Assembly (NCBI GenBank): GCA_002344785.1
Contig: DDUL01000058.1
Coordinates: forward strand, 1-27,220
Direction of reading: 5' to 3'
Origin: Bdellovibrionaceae bacterium UBA2339
GTDB taxonomy: Bacteria; Bdellovibrionota; Bdellovibrionia; Bdellovibrionales; JAMPXM01
Length of the DNA: 27,220 nt
Both the position numbers and the translations under genes were made by a program. Below the pieces are notes generated by a model. That model was not told where the DNA came from and did not search any database. It worked only from the letters and a program-made list of their open reading frames with translations. Shown piece after piece: positions 14,504 through 22,151 of this stretch (positions within the stretch are counted from its first letter, which is position 1; each line of letters starts with the position of its first letter).

Positions 14504-15268
14504 TTAGCGGCTCACCAGAATCTCACAGAGCGGCCATGGTGGAGTGATATTGAAACTCACCTCGTGAGGAAAGCTCTGTCGCGGCTCCTGCAATGCTCGT
14601 CGTCGTCCGTCCGCTAACTCATGGATCGTGAGGTCTCTAAAGACCGAAGCGATTAACGTGCCTTCGTAATCAGCCGCATTGCAGTCGAGAAAATAGGTGA
14701 GGCCGAGTCGTGCCGGCTGAGTGCCGGCGGTATGACCGCGAACGATGAACTTGCCTCGCCAGCCTTCTGTAAGACCTGCATAGTTACACGCGATCTGCGA
14801 GATCAGTTTTTGATCCCTGGGATCCAGCACGGTGTCGTCAGCCGCCGGTGATCCATGGCAGAAGAGTAGGCTTGGCGTCTCCACCCACGGCACAAACTCA
14901 TCGCGCAAAAACTCAAGTACGCCTGGCCGGAGTGGCGTCGTGAGGCCACGCTCATCACTCCCTCGACTGAGGGCGAGCGTCTGCAATTCGTGATTTCCCC
15001 AGATTAGTTGTGTGTGCGGCCAACGCTGCTTGAGCGCCTGCACATACTCGATCGTGGCGTCTGAGTCTTCGCCGCGATCGATCAGATCGCCAAGGAAAAT
15101 CAGCTGAGCTTTGGGCTTACGTGCGGACATGTGATCGTCATCGCCGTGGCGGTGATCGCCCGATTGTTCGTCGGCACCGAGATCATAGCGCCCTTCGATC
15201 TTCGCAATGAGAGCCTCGAGCTGTGAGATCTCGCCCTGGACGTCGGGGATGGCGATGAAGAATGGCAT
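14504..15268 (-). CDS. metallophosphoesterase (PPP/ApaH-like)
   Basis: The product has 254 residues. Calcineurin-like motifs occur in order: IPDVQGE (7-13, in place of the usual GDxHG), GDLIDRGEDS (60-69), GNHE (91-94), CHGSP (137-141) and RGHT (176-179). The family hydrolyses phosphoesters with two metals. This branch includes serine/threonine phosphatases and Ap4A hydrolases. The first motif has Gln where a metal-binding His is expected, which may alter metal affinity. A loop rich in His and Asp (DHRHGDDDH, 38-46) is inserted before motif II. AGAGG stands eight bases before the ATG. It is cytoplasmic and stands alone. The substrate is unknown. Confidence 0.8.
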   Translation of the reverse strand: MPFFIAIPDVQGEISQLEALIAKIEGRYDLGADEQSGDHRHGDDDHMSARKPKAQLIFLGDLIDRGEDSDATIEYVQALKQRWPHTQLIWGNHELQTLALSRGSDERGLTTPLRPGVLEFLRDEFVPWVETPSLLFCHGSPAADDTVLDPRDQKLISQIACNYAGLTEGWRGKFIVRGHTAGTQPARLGLTYFLDCNAADYEGTLIASVFRDLTIHELADGRRRALQEPRQSFPHEVSFNITPPWPLCEILVSR

Positions 15269-15535
15269 GAGACATACCTCTCGAGGTGTTTAACTGCCTG
15301 TTCCGGCAGAGTTATGACCGACTCAAGATGAGACCTGATATAGAATTTCTTCCACTCACTCGGCTATCATTTAGTTGCGCGGCCTGTCCCTCCGATGATC
15401 AAGAGTGCCCATGCGCAAGGGGAACTTTTTTACTTAAGTTGCTGTTGATGAGAATGCGGGACTTCTGGGTCAGGTTAATGTTGAGCGGACAGGGGTGACG
15501 GGACATCGTCGGTTTAAATCACAGGAGGAAACGAA

Positions 15536-15811
15536 GTGGATTATTATCGATACAACAAGAAAGAGTGCCAAGAGTTTATAGCGGCGTTTCAAACGAAATA
15601 TGGAGTGAAGCTTAACGAGTTAGATGCTTTCGGCATTCTTGCTGTTCAGCACGCCAAACAGCGAGATAAGGCGGGTTCAAGGCGAAACGGGGAATCAAGT
15701 TTGGCGTATGTCGAGTTAGAGCCCGAGACCTATCGACTGTATTCGAAAAGAAGCAAAACGAACCGCGCTGCGAAAAAATCGAAAAAGAAGGTCCCGCGTA
15801 AACGAGCATGA
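15536..15811 (+). CDS. small basic protein of unknown function
   Basis: The product has 91 residues and is not recognised. It starts at a GTG with a perfect AGGAGG seven bases upstream. The N-terminal 60 residues look like a small folded helical domain (ECQEFIAAFQTKYGVKLNELDAFGILAVQHAKQ). The C-terminus is a Lys/Arg tail (SKRSKTNRAAKKSKKKVPRK), suggesting nucleic-acid binding. It precedes the helicase-amidoligase gene by 122 bases on the same strand and may be its cotranscribed partner. The 267 bases before it hold no supported gene. Confidence 0.6.
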   Translation: MDYYRYNKKECQEFIAAFQTKYGVKLNELDAFGILAVQHAKQRDKAGSRRNGESSLAYVELEPETYRLYSKRSKTNRAAKKSKKKVPRKRA

Positions 15812-15933
15812 CCTCGATCGCGCTCACAATCACTTCCGATTAGGCTGACTTGTCTCGGAGGTACCTATTGAATCACCTCTCAGTTGATGGCGAAAAGTAG
15901 TCATTCTCTACATGAGTTAGTCTAGGAGGCCCC

Positions 15934-18816
15934 TTGTCTAGACTCCGTTCATTTCTTGAGACTCTTTCACGCGAAGAGCTTTGCGATCTGATTGATGAGA
16001 TTGATTCCGAGTGCGAAGAACAACTACTTCATGCTCGATCGGGGGAAAATGTATTCCGTGAATACTTGAATCGACTGAGTCGACAGCAAATTATCGAGCT
16101 GGTCGACTACGCTAATGAAAGGTTTGAAGGCCCGCCCATTTCAAAAGTTGGCACACAGAGTGAATTGGCCGATCGACTCATCGAAGATCTGCGTCCCTCC
16201 GACTTGGTCGAGTGCCTCGACGACTGTGACCTGAATGGGTTGGTGGATGCGACTGATAAGAGTGGTAGTAAAGCTCAATTGATCGATCGCATTTTGTCAG
16301 AATGCGACGATGAATTAGTAGAGTCCTGCATGGAGAGCTTGGGTCATGATGCATTCGAGGAGGATGAGGAAGATCTCGCCGATGATGATATCGACAACCT
16401 TGGTGGTCGCTCCGGGGGGGCGCGACGCAGAAAGTTTGAAGTAGCCCCCCTGCGTTTCGACCCTTTACGAGCGAAGAAGCGTGGTAGGCGTGATTACCAA
16501 CAGCGTGCACTGTCGGAGCTTCGCGACCGCTATCGAAAGGACCAGTCGGGGATCCGCGGATATCTCTACGTTGCCACCGGAGGAGGGAAGACTCAAATCG
16601 CAAATGAGTTCATAGTGAATGATTATTTGACGAGAGGTAAACGTGTAGTGTGGCTCACTCACAATTCCTATCTCCTATACCAGGCTGCAAGCGAGCTCTG
16701 CGCACAGTTTGGCGATCGTTTCGGCGATCCTAGGGACGTCTTGGCCGCATTTGGATCGGAGAACAATGGTTGGGTCCTTCATCGTGTCTTGGACTCATAC
16801 CGCGATCGCGAGTTCGATTCTCCGCCGCTACTCCTATATGGAACGCAGGCGAGCATGAGGCAGGCGACCGCAGATTTACGAGGAGCCGAGGCCAGGCTCC
16901 TCCGTGATTTCAATCCAGAGCTTGTCGTGATCGATGAGGCTCATTGGGGCAAGAGTGGGACAATTGAGGAAGATTTGTATGACAGGCTCTTTGATGGGAT
17001 TTGGAACAAGCAAAACATCCTTGGTCTAAGCGCGACGCCAAAGGTCCGGCAAGCCACGGGCTGGCTAAAAAAACATGTTGGAAATGTATCTTTCGCCGAA
17101 CTTGTGGGCTTAGGGTACCTAGCTCGTCCTTCTGTTGTCGATCTCAGAATTGACGTGGGAACACGAATAAGTGCTAGAGACGGCATCATCACCAACTATG
17201 CTGAAATCGCGAGTAATGATCAGCGAAACAAAGCGATTGTGCGGCATTATCAAGAAAATCGTGCCAAGTACGGAAAGTCGCTGTTCTTCGCAATTAATCG
17301 CGAACATGCCGATCGAATGGGGCAGCTCTTAGGAGGAGAAACTGCGTTGGTGATACATGGGGGCAGGTATGATCCTCATGGAGCGATTGATCGCTTTCGC
17401 AACGGTCACTTTGACGTTGCTGTCGTCGTGAATATGGCCAAGGAGGGGGTCGATATCCCTGAACTTCGTACTGTCGTTTTGTGCAAGCCGGTTACGAGCC
17501 AGATTGAATTCGCTCAGATGATTGGGCGCGCCTCCCGGCGCCCAGAGGGCTCCGATAAATCCCATTTTTATATCGTCGATTGCTATGACGCCTTGGATGA
17601 CCCGAAAATAGAAGCGATGCTTTATCACTTTCAAGATTACTTCACGGGAGCATCCGATCGCGATAAATCGGTATCCCGATCCTCAGTGCTGCAAGTTCGG
17701 AATAGAGGTGTGTTGCCGCGACATGCGCACGATGCCCGAGTCGGCTTGGAATTTATCAGCATTCCACAAGATTCACAGGCACCAGCGGATCCCGCGCTAC
17801 AGCTTTTGCATGGTTTACGGATCAATCCGAAGCAGACGTTCGGTGTGGAGCTCGAATTCGCGCCATCAGGTGATACCGATATTACTAAGGAAGCTCAATG
17901 GCTTCCGCCTGCAAAGATGCTCGCTGACGCACTCAAAAAAGCGGTCGGTTCTTCGTTGGTGAAATCTGTGGTCTTTGGCGGCCATGCAGACCATGAGAAG
18001 TGGAGTGTTGTTCATGACGGCTCCTGTGGTTGGGAGGTGGTATCGCCGATTCTACAAGGTCAGGACGGATTCGAACAGTTGCTTGGGGTGTTGACGACCA
18101 TCGAAAACGAAGGAGTGCTTCGCGCCTCCGGACTTCAGGTCAACATATCCACGGGATTCCACGTTCATTTGGGGTGGACTTACGGTCAGCCCAGAAAAGT
18201 GCGGCGCACTTTACAGTTCATCCGGATGGTTGAGCCTGCGCTATTTTCGCTGGTGGCACCTTCGCGCGTCGTCGAATCAGACGTTTCAGGAAACGCCTTC
18301 TGTGAATCGATCAGGAAGCACTTTTCCGACGAGAAGCTGCGATCGCTTTCATCAGATGCGGATCTCATGCGGTACTTCGGTTCTCATGACCATCGATATC
18401 GTTTGATCAATTTAACAAAATATGATGCGAGCGCTGCGACTTCGACTGCGGAGATTCGTCTTCACAATGGAACATCAGACCCAGCTAAAGTATCGCTATG
18501 GGTGGCTTTGTGGATGAATATCCTGAGCTCCATCGATCATTTCGACATTCCAGAGATCGCTGAGTTTTCTTGTACACCCGAGATCGCACTGCCATCTGTA
18601 AACGAGTTGTCGGATATCATTTGGATTTGCAACCGTTATCTAGGCATGGAAACGCGCGCCTGCTTGCCATTTTTTGAGCGTCTTAACAGAAGACGCAGGG
18701 AGTGTTTCGGAGGTGAATTTTGGAGAAAGGAGATGAAAAAAAGGCGTGTTGATGTCGACAAGATTCTTTCAGTATGGGACGAGCGATTAGCTCAAATCAG
18801 CAGAAAGTTAGGTTGA
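15934..18816 (+). CDS. SF2 DEAH helicase fused to amidoligase domain
   Basis: The product has 960 residues. Residues 10-125 hold two or three SAP-like helical repeats (LSREELCDLIDEI; LSRQQIIELVDYA; LRPSDLVECLDDCDLNGL with GSKAQLIDRIL), probably DNA-binding, then an acidic linker (142-155). Residues 185-545 are an SF2 helicase of ResIII type: ATGGGKT (214-220, Walker A), DEAH (334-337), SAT (366-368), QMIGRASR (528-535, motif VI with arginine finger). Residues 635-870 match Amidoligase_2: TFGVELEF (635-642), DGSCGWEVVSP (695-705), GFHVHLG (741-747), RYRLINLTKY (821-830), EIRLHNGTSDP (840-850). That family is a glutamine-synthetase-like fold proposed to join carboxyl and amino groups using ATP. 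The start is TTG with AGGAGG five bases upstream. No nuclease domain is visible. I know of no named system with this fusion. Confidence 0.85.
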   Translation: MSRLRSFLETLSREELCDLIDEIDSECEEQLLHARSGENVFREYLNRLSRQQIIELVDYANERFEGPPISKVGTQSELADRLIEDLRPSDLVECLDDCDLNGLVDATDKSGSKAQLIDRILSECDDELVESCMESLGHDAFEEDEEDLADDDIDNLGGRSGGARRRKFEVAPLRFDPLRAKKRGRRDYQQRALSELRDRYRKDQSGIRGYLYVATGGGKTQIANEFIVNDYLTRGKRVVWLTHNSYLLYQAASELCAQFGDRFGDPRDVLAAFGSENNGWVLHRVLDSYRDREFDSPPLLLYGTQASMRQATADLRGAEARLLRDFNPELVVIDEAHWGKSGTIEEDLYDRLFDGIWNKQNILGLSATPKVRQATGWLKKHVGNVSFAELVGLGYLARPSVVDLRIDVGTRISARDGIITNYAEIASNDQRNKAIVRHYQENRAKYGKSLFFAINREHADRMGQLLGGETALVIHGGRYDPHGAIDRFRNGHFDVAVVVNMAKEGVDIPELRTVVLCKPVTSQIEFAQMIGRASRRPEGSDKSHFYIVDCYDALDDPKIEAMLYHFQDYFTGASDRDKSVSRSSVLQVRNRGVLPRHAHDARVGLEFISIPQDSQAPADPALQLLHGLRINPKQTFGVELEFAPSGDTDITKEAQWLPPAKMLADALKKAVGSSLVKSVVFGGHADHEKWSVVHDGSCGWEVVSPILQGQDGFEQLLGVLTTIENEGVLRASGLQVNISTGFHVHLGWTYGQPRKVRRTLQFIRMVEPALFSLVAPSRVVESDVSGNAFCESIRKHFSDEKLRSLSSDADLMRYFGSHDHRYRLINLTKYDASAATSTAEIRLHNGTSDPAKVSLWVALWMNILSSIDHFDIPEIAEFSCTPEIALPSVNELSDIIWICNRYLGMETRACLPFFERLNRRRRECFGGEFWRKEMKKRRVDVDKILSVWDERLAQISRKLG

Positions 18817-18828
18817 GCCAGAGGCTCA
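18814..18828. terminator. hairpin carrying both convergent stop codons
   Basis: TGAGCC-AGA-GGCTCA is a perfect 6-bp dyad. The TGA of the helicase-amidoligase gene is the first three bases of one arm. The TGA of the convergent HEPN-like gene is the complement of the last three bases of the other. No T-run follows on either side, so its role as terminator is uncertain. Confidence 0.45.
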
Positions 18829-19899
18829 CGAACAGAGGTGTCTACCAAGGCATGCCAAAATGAGCTCGGCTACTGATCGATCGGAGATAGAGCTATGAAA
18901 TTTTCGTTGAAGGTCCAGAACTCGATCAATGGCAGGAATCTTCCAGCTCTCGAAATTCGGCCATAGCTTATTTAGAGTGGAAGCTGAGATCCGGCGCAAA
19001 CCGTGTATTTCTAAAAGGTCGTTTCGCATCATTCTTAGGTCATGGAGCTTGTCTCTTTGCGTGCCGCCAATTTCAAAATAACTGGCGAACTCATCAATCA
19101 ATTCATCAGCAGGCTGGTTTGGATTAGCTTGGTAACCTGTGTACCATTCTTCAATCGGCGACTTCGAGATGAGTGCGCAGTTGATCACGAGCTCAACGGC
19201 TCTGAAGAGGTACAGTGCACTCAAATTGAAGTCCCCTTCCGATCGACGAAACGTTGCCGCCCGCCACAGGAAACTTGAGATGAAGGCGGCCTCTTCGATG
19301 ACTTGATCCTTCTCTGTACCGTTTGGGATCCAATTCGACATCACGCGGAATGGAAGCATGTATTGTGTCGGCACGGAGGTGAAATAATCAGAAGATGCGA
19401 GATGGCTAAGGCGACTAATTGTGTTGTTTGACCAGATTAGTCGCTTTGACTTTCGACGATCTAGAAACAAGTCAAAATTGAATTTTCTAAAATTCTGAAT
19501 GAGTTCTGAAACCAAGATCAGATCTGGTGAAATGTCCGCAAGAAAGGTTCCTGAAAATGGCTGTGATAGGATCTTGATTAGGTCTTCTAGCTTAATCTTT
19601 ACGTCGTCATCCGACTTAGTTGCTAAGAATATGGAGTGGGAAATGCTCTGCGATGCGAACTTCAGAAGGGATATAATCGCGGATCGAGATTTTTCACAGT
19701 TAATGTATAGGGTTTTAGGTCCCGAATCTTGCTCAAGACCAAACTCACTCTGAAGATACTCGACGTTTGATGGGTCCGAACAGAAGGCTATGATCGTATG
19801 TTGACCATCGACTGACCGAATTCGATTGGCGATCTGCCACCGTTCTTGGTCAGGCAAATTCAAGACGTGATTGTCTTCGATAAGCGAAATTGAATACAA
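18826..19899 (-). CDS. protein with HEPN-like C-terminal domain
   Basis: The product has 357 residues. The C-terminal part has two features of HEPN ribonucleases: a helix SEGDFNLSALYLFRAVELVINCAL (220-243), like the amphipathic helix of Csm6/Csx1 HEPN domains (GRYxxAxxxxYRAxE), and RNDLLEIH (292-299), fitting RX4-6H. The N-terminal 150 residues alternate beta and alpha (HTIIAFCSDPSNVEYLQ, KTLYINCEKSRSAIISLL, SIFLATKSDDD) and could be a Rossmann-like sensor such as CARF, which I cannot confirm. If correct, it would cut RNA on activation and act as an abortive effector. It is the last gene of the four-gene minus unit, 9 bases after the DGQHR gene. Confidence 0.5.
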   Translation of the reverse strand: MYSISLIEDNHVLNLPDQERWQIANRIRSVDGQHTIIAFCSDPSNVEYLQSEFGLEQDSGPKTLYINCEKSRSAIISLLKFASQSISHSIFLATKSDDDVKIKLEDLIKILSQPFSGTFLADISPDLILVSELIQNFRKFNFDLFLDRRKSKRLIWSNNTISRLSHLASSDYFTSVPTQYMLPFRVMSNWIPNGTEKDQVIEEAAFISSFLWRAATFRRSEGDFNLSALYLFRAVELVINCALISKSPIEEWYTGYQANPNQPADELIDEFASYFEIGGTQRDKLHDLRMMRNDLLEIHGLRRISASTLNKLWPNFESWKIPAIDRVLDLQRKFHSSISDRSVAELILACLGRHLCS

Positions 19900-19908
19900 A
19901 GACGACTC

Positions 19909-22059
19909 TCAGCGAATGACCAAGTCTAAATTCTCGATCAAATTGAGTAACCCGGACTCGTCGGGCCCATATCGAAGGTCCTTGATCAAGGTTAGATATT
20001 CTTGATATCTCGGCGACGATCTCCACTTACTCTTTGGGCCTAGCGCTGAAATCAGATTTTCTAAATCTCGTAGTCTTTTCCCGTCGGTCTGATACTTCGT
20101 TTGATACTCGAACTTAAATGTGGTTTCTCGGCTCTTAAACAGAAGTTCCTTGTAGTCTTCCAGTGAATCCTTAGCGGCTTGATCGACAAGCTTTAAAAAC
20201 TGAGCCTTCTTGGTGGCGGCCCCGAGGCCAATTGAGTCACATAGAAGATCGCTGAGAGTCTGATCACTTTCTGAAACGCCAACTAAGCTTGAGAACAAAA
20301 GGTGATGAATTGCTCGGGCAGTAGATTCGCTCGTAATGATTGAGCCAGAGGCCGTAAATATGACGTTCTCAGTCCATCTTTGCGGCGAGTGATCTTTCGC
20401 AAAGATCATCGTGCCATTTTTCAAGAACACCCGATTAATGAGCTCTGCGGTTATTGAACACATTTGTTCGAAGTTTGCAGAGGCCTCAGAGCGCAAGGCA
20501 TAGGCGAACAGATCAATCGCTACCCCGACTGCGGCTTGGTAAAATCTTTGAGTGCGTACCAATTTGCAGAAATTCGAATTGAGAACGTCAACTTTCTTCA
20601 GTTCTTGATCGAGATCTCTTAGGGCATCCTGCAACTGCTGGGCAGAGTCACTTGCAGTTGGTTTTGTGGTCTTTTTCTTCTTCGGATACCGTGAAGCGCG
20701 AAATTCGGCAGCTGCCGACCGCATCGCAGGGACTTCGCTTGACTCATATTTCTGCACTAACTCTTCAGCTTCGCCTGCTAACTGCTGATTGACTTCGAGT
20801 TCTTCAAACAATGCTGAAAGTCCCGCAAGGGTTGCTTGCACTGGGCCCTCTGGATCTTCCAGTTTGCTTCGCAAATGTATGGGAACTGTACTCGCGAATC
20901 CCCTGTCGATCACAAACTCGTCGGAACCTTCTGGTTCATTGTTTGAATCCATAATTGGTGAACAGATTGATCCGAGGGTGTCTCTGAGGTTGCGCTCCTC
21001 GCGCACAAAAGGCTTTTCTAACGCGCTCGCCAACACACCTACGCTGCAAATCGTGTGATGACGAGAAAATTGCTTACTTTTCGTCGAGTGCTCTTCATTC
21101 CATTCAAGGAACATCAGTTTGTTGCGCTTTCGAAATCGTTCACCAACTGCGCGTACTGCAAAGCTGAGGAGATTCTGATCAGAGAGTAGGACTATAAAGT
21201 GGCCAGATACGGACTTCGCATTCTTATTGATATCCAAAAATACTTTGCGGAATCTCTGGGCGAGCTTCTGAGTCTTTGGACCTTCGATGGGAATGAATAT
21301 GAAGACAGGGATCGAACAGCCGGTGATTCGATTCGACTTAAATGCGCCCTTGATCGCTTCGAGTCGGTGCTGCCCATCCACAACAACTAAGGATGCGAAC
21401 TTCGTCTTAACTTTAAGCACTACGCCATATGACAAGATGTTCGAATAATCGCCCTCCTGACCGTTGATCTTGGGAAGCCTAATTGAGGGTTCGCGATGTT
21501 TTGGATCTGGCCTCATGGCCTTAATCATGAACGTGGCACCAAACCTCACTTCTACACGGTCATCGTTGTACTCAATGTGAGCGCTTGGATAATCTTCAGC
21601 AATTGCCGCGCCCTCTGTGGGAAGAAGTCCACATATTAAAGGTGGGATGATGGTGTGCTCGTTTGAAGGGACCGTCAGATAGTTTTCGATCTCATCTACG
21701 TGCTCTTTGATTATTTCCCTCTGAATCAGTTCGTTGAACGTTAGCTGGTCGTTCAGAACATCTTTGGCCTTTCTTAGAAAGTCGAGCTCAGGATCTGATT
21801 GGCGAATATCCCAAGTTGTTTGAAGAAACAGGAGCGGAGGATGGTCCTTTGGTTGGAATACGCCGAGAGTGCCATAGCTCTCTAAGTTAAAACTCTCTGA
21901 TCCTTCTACGCGTTTCATCGTAGCTCTCCGGAATTCGCTAAGTTGAAGTTGAACAGGTTGCCCAGGTGCGAGTTCAATGAACCGAGATATATCTGGTTCG
22001 GCGGTGACTCGCACGGGCCAGATTCTTTCGCACGACCAAATCTCCGTAATTCGCTGCAA
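19909..22059 (-). CDS. large DGQHR-domain protein (DndB superfamily), copy 2
   Basis: The product has up to 716 residues. LVVVDGQHRLEAIKGAF (224-240) holds the DGQHR motif, followed at the right distance by FIFIPIEG and VFLDINKNAKSVS (273-285), the FxDINKxxxxVS segment that pairs with DGQHR in the DndB superfamily. A long C-terminal region (about 300-716) has charged helices, including a Lys-rich stretch (KKKKTTKPTASD). Related proteins bind modified DNA or regulate dnd/dpd genes; the role of this long form is unknown. The outer start is a TTG at 22059 with a weak ribosome-binding site. ATG 21918 (MKRVEGSESF) has GGAG seven bases before it and may be the true start. The HEPN-like gene follows 9 bases later. 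Confidence 0.75.
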   Translation of the reverse strand: MQRITEIWSCERIWPVRVTAEPDISRFIELAPGQPVQLQLSEFRRATMKRVEGSESFNLESYGTLGVFQPKDHPPLLFLQTTWDIRQSDPELDFLRKAKDVLNDQLTFNELIQREIIKEHVDEIENYLTVPSNEHTIIPPLICGLLPTEGAAIAEDYPSAHIEYNDDRVEVRFGATFMIKAMRPDPKHREPSIRLPKINGQEGDYSNILSYGVVLKVKTKFASLVVVDGQHRLEAIKGAFKSNRITGCSIPVFIFIPIEGPKTQKLAQRFRKVFLDINKNAKSVSGHFIVLLSDQNLLSFAVRAVGERFRKRNKLMFLEWNEEHSTKSKQFSRHHTICSVGVLASALEKPFVREERNLRDTLGSICSPIMDSNNEPEGSDEFVIDRGFASTVPIHLRSKLEDPEGPVQATLAGLSALFEELEVNQQLAGEAEELVQKYESSEVPAMRSAAAEFRASRYPKKKKTTKPTASDSAQQLQDALRDLDQELKKVDVLNSNFCKLVRTQRFYQAAVGVAIDLFAYALRSEASANFEQMCSITAELINRVFLKNGTMIFAKDHSPQRWTENVIFTASGSIITSESTARAIHHLLFSSLVGVSESDQTLSDLLCDSIGLGAATKKAQFLKLVDQAAKDSLEDYKELLFKSRETTFKFEYQTKYQTDGKRLRDLENLISALGPKSKWRSSPRYQEYLTLIKDLRYGPDESGLLNLIENLDLVIR

Positions 22060-22151
22060 ATACTCGAGCCTAACTTTTTAGAACAACGCGATTCTTTCGG
22101 TTCAGGCTCAGGTCAATCTTTGTCTAATTGGTTTTGACTAAGCTCTCTTGA

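Noticed and set aside
15286..15498. 70-codon plus-strand frame before the gene at 15536
   Set aside because: No ribosome-binding site and no protein-like pattern; cysteine-rich by chance. Treated as intergenic.
15934..18816. Reading the 960-residue protein as a type I or III restriction subunit
   Set aside because: No PD-(D/E)XK or other nuclease motif is visible before or after the helicase; the C-terminus matches amidoligase motifs instead.
19782..19809. DGQH at residues 31-34 of the HEPN-like protein as a fourth DGQHR domain
   Set aside because: The following residue is Thr, not Arg, and no FxDxN segment follows at the family distance; probably coincidence.
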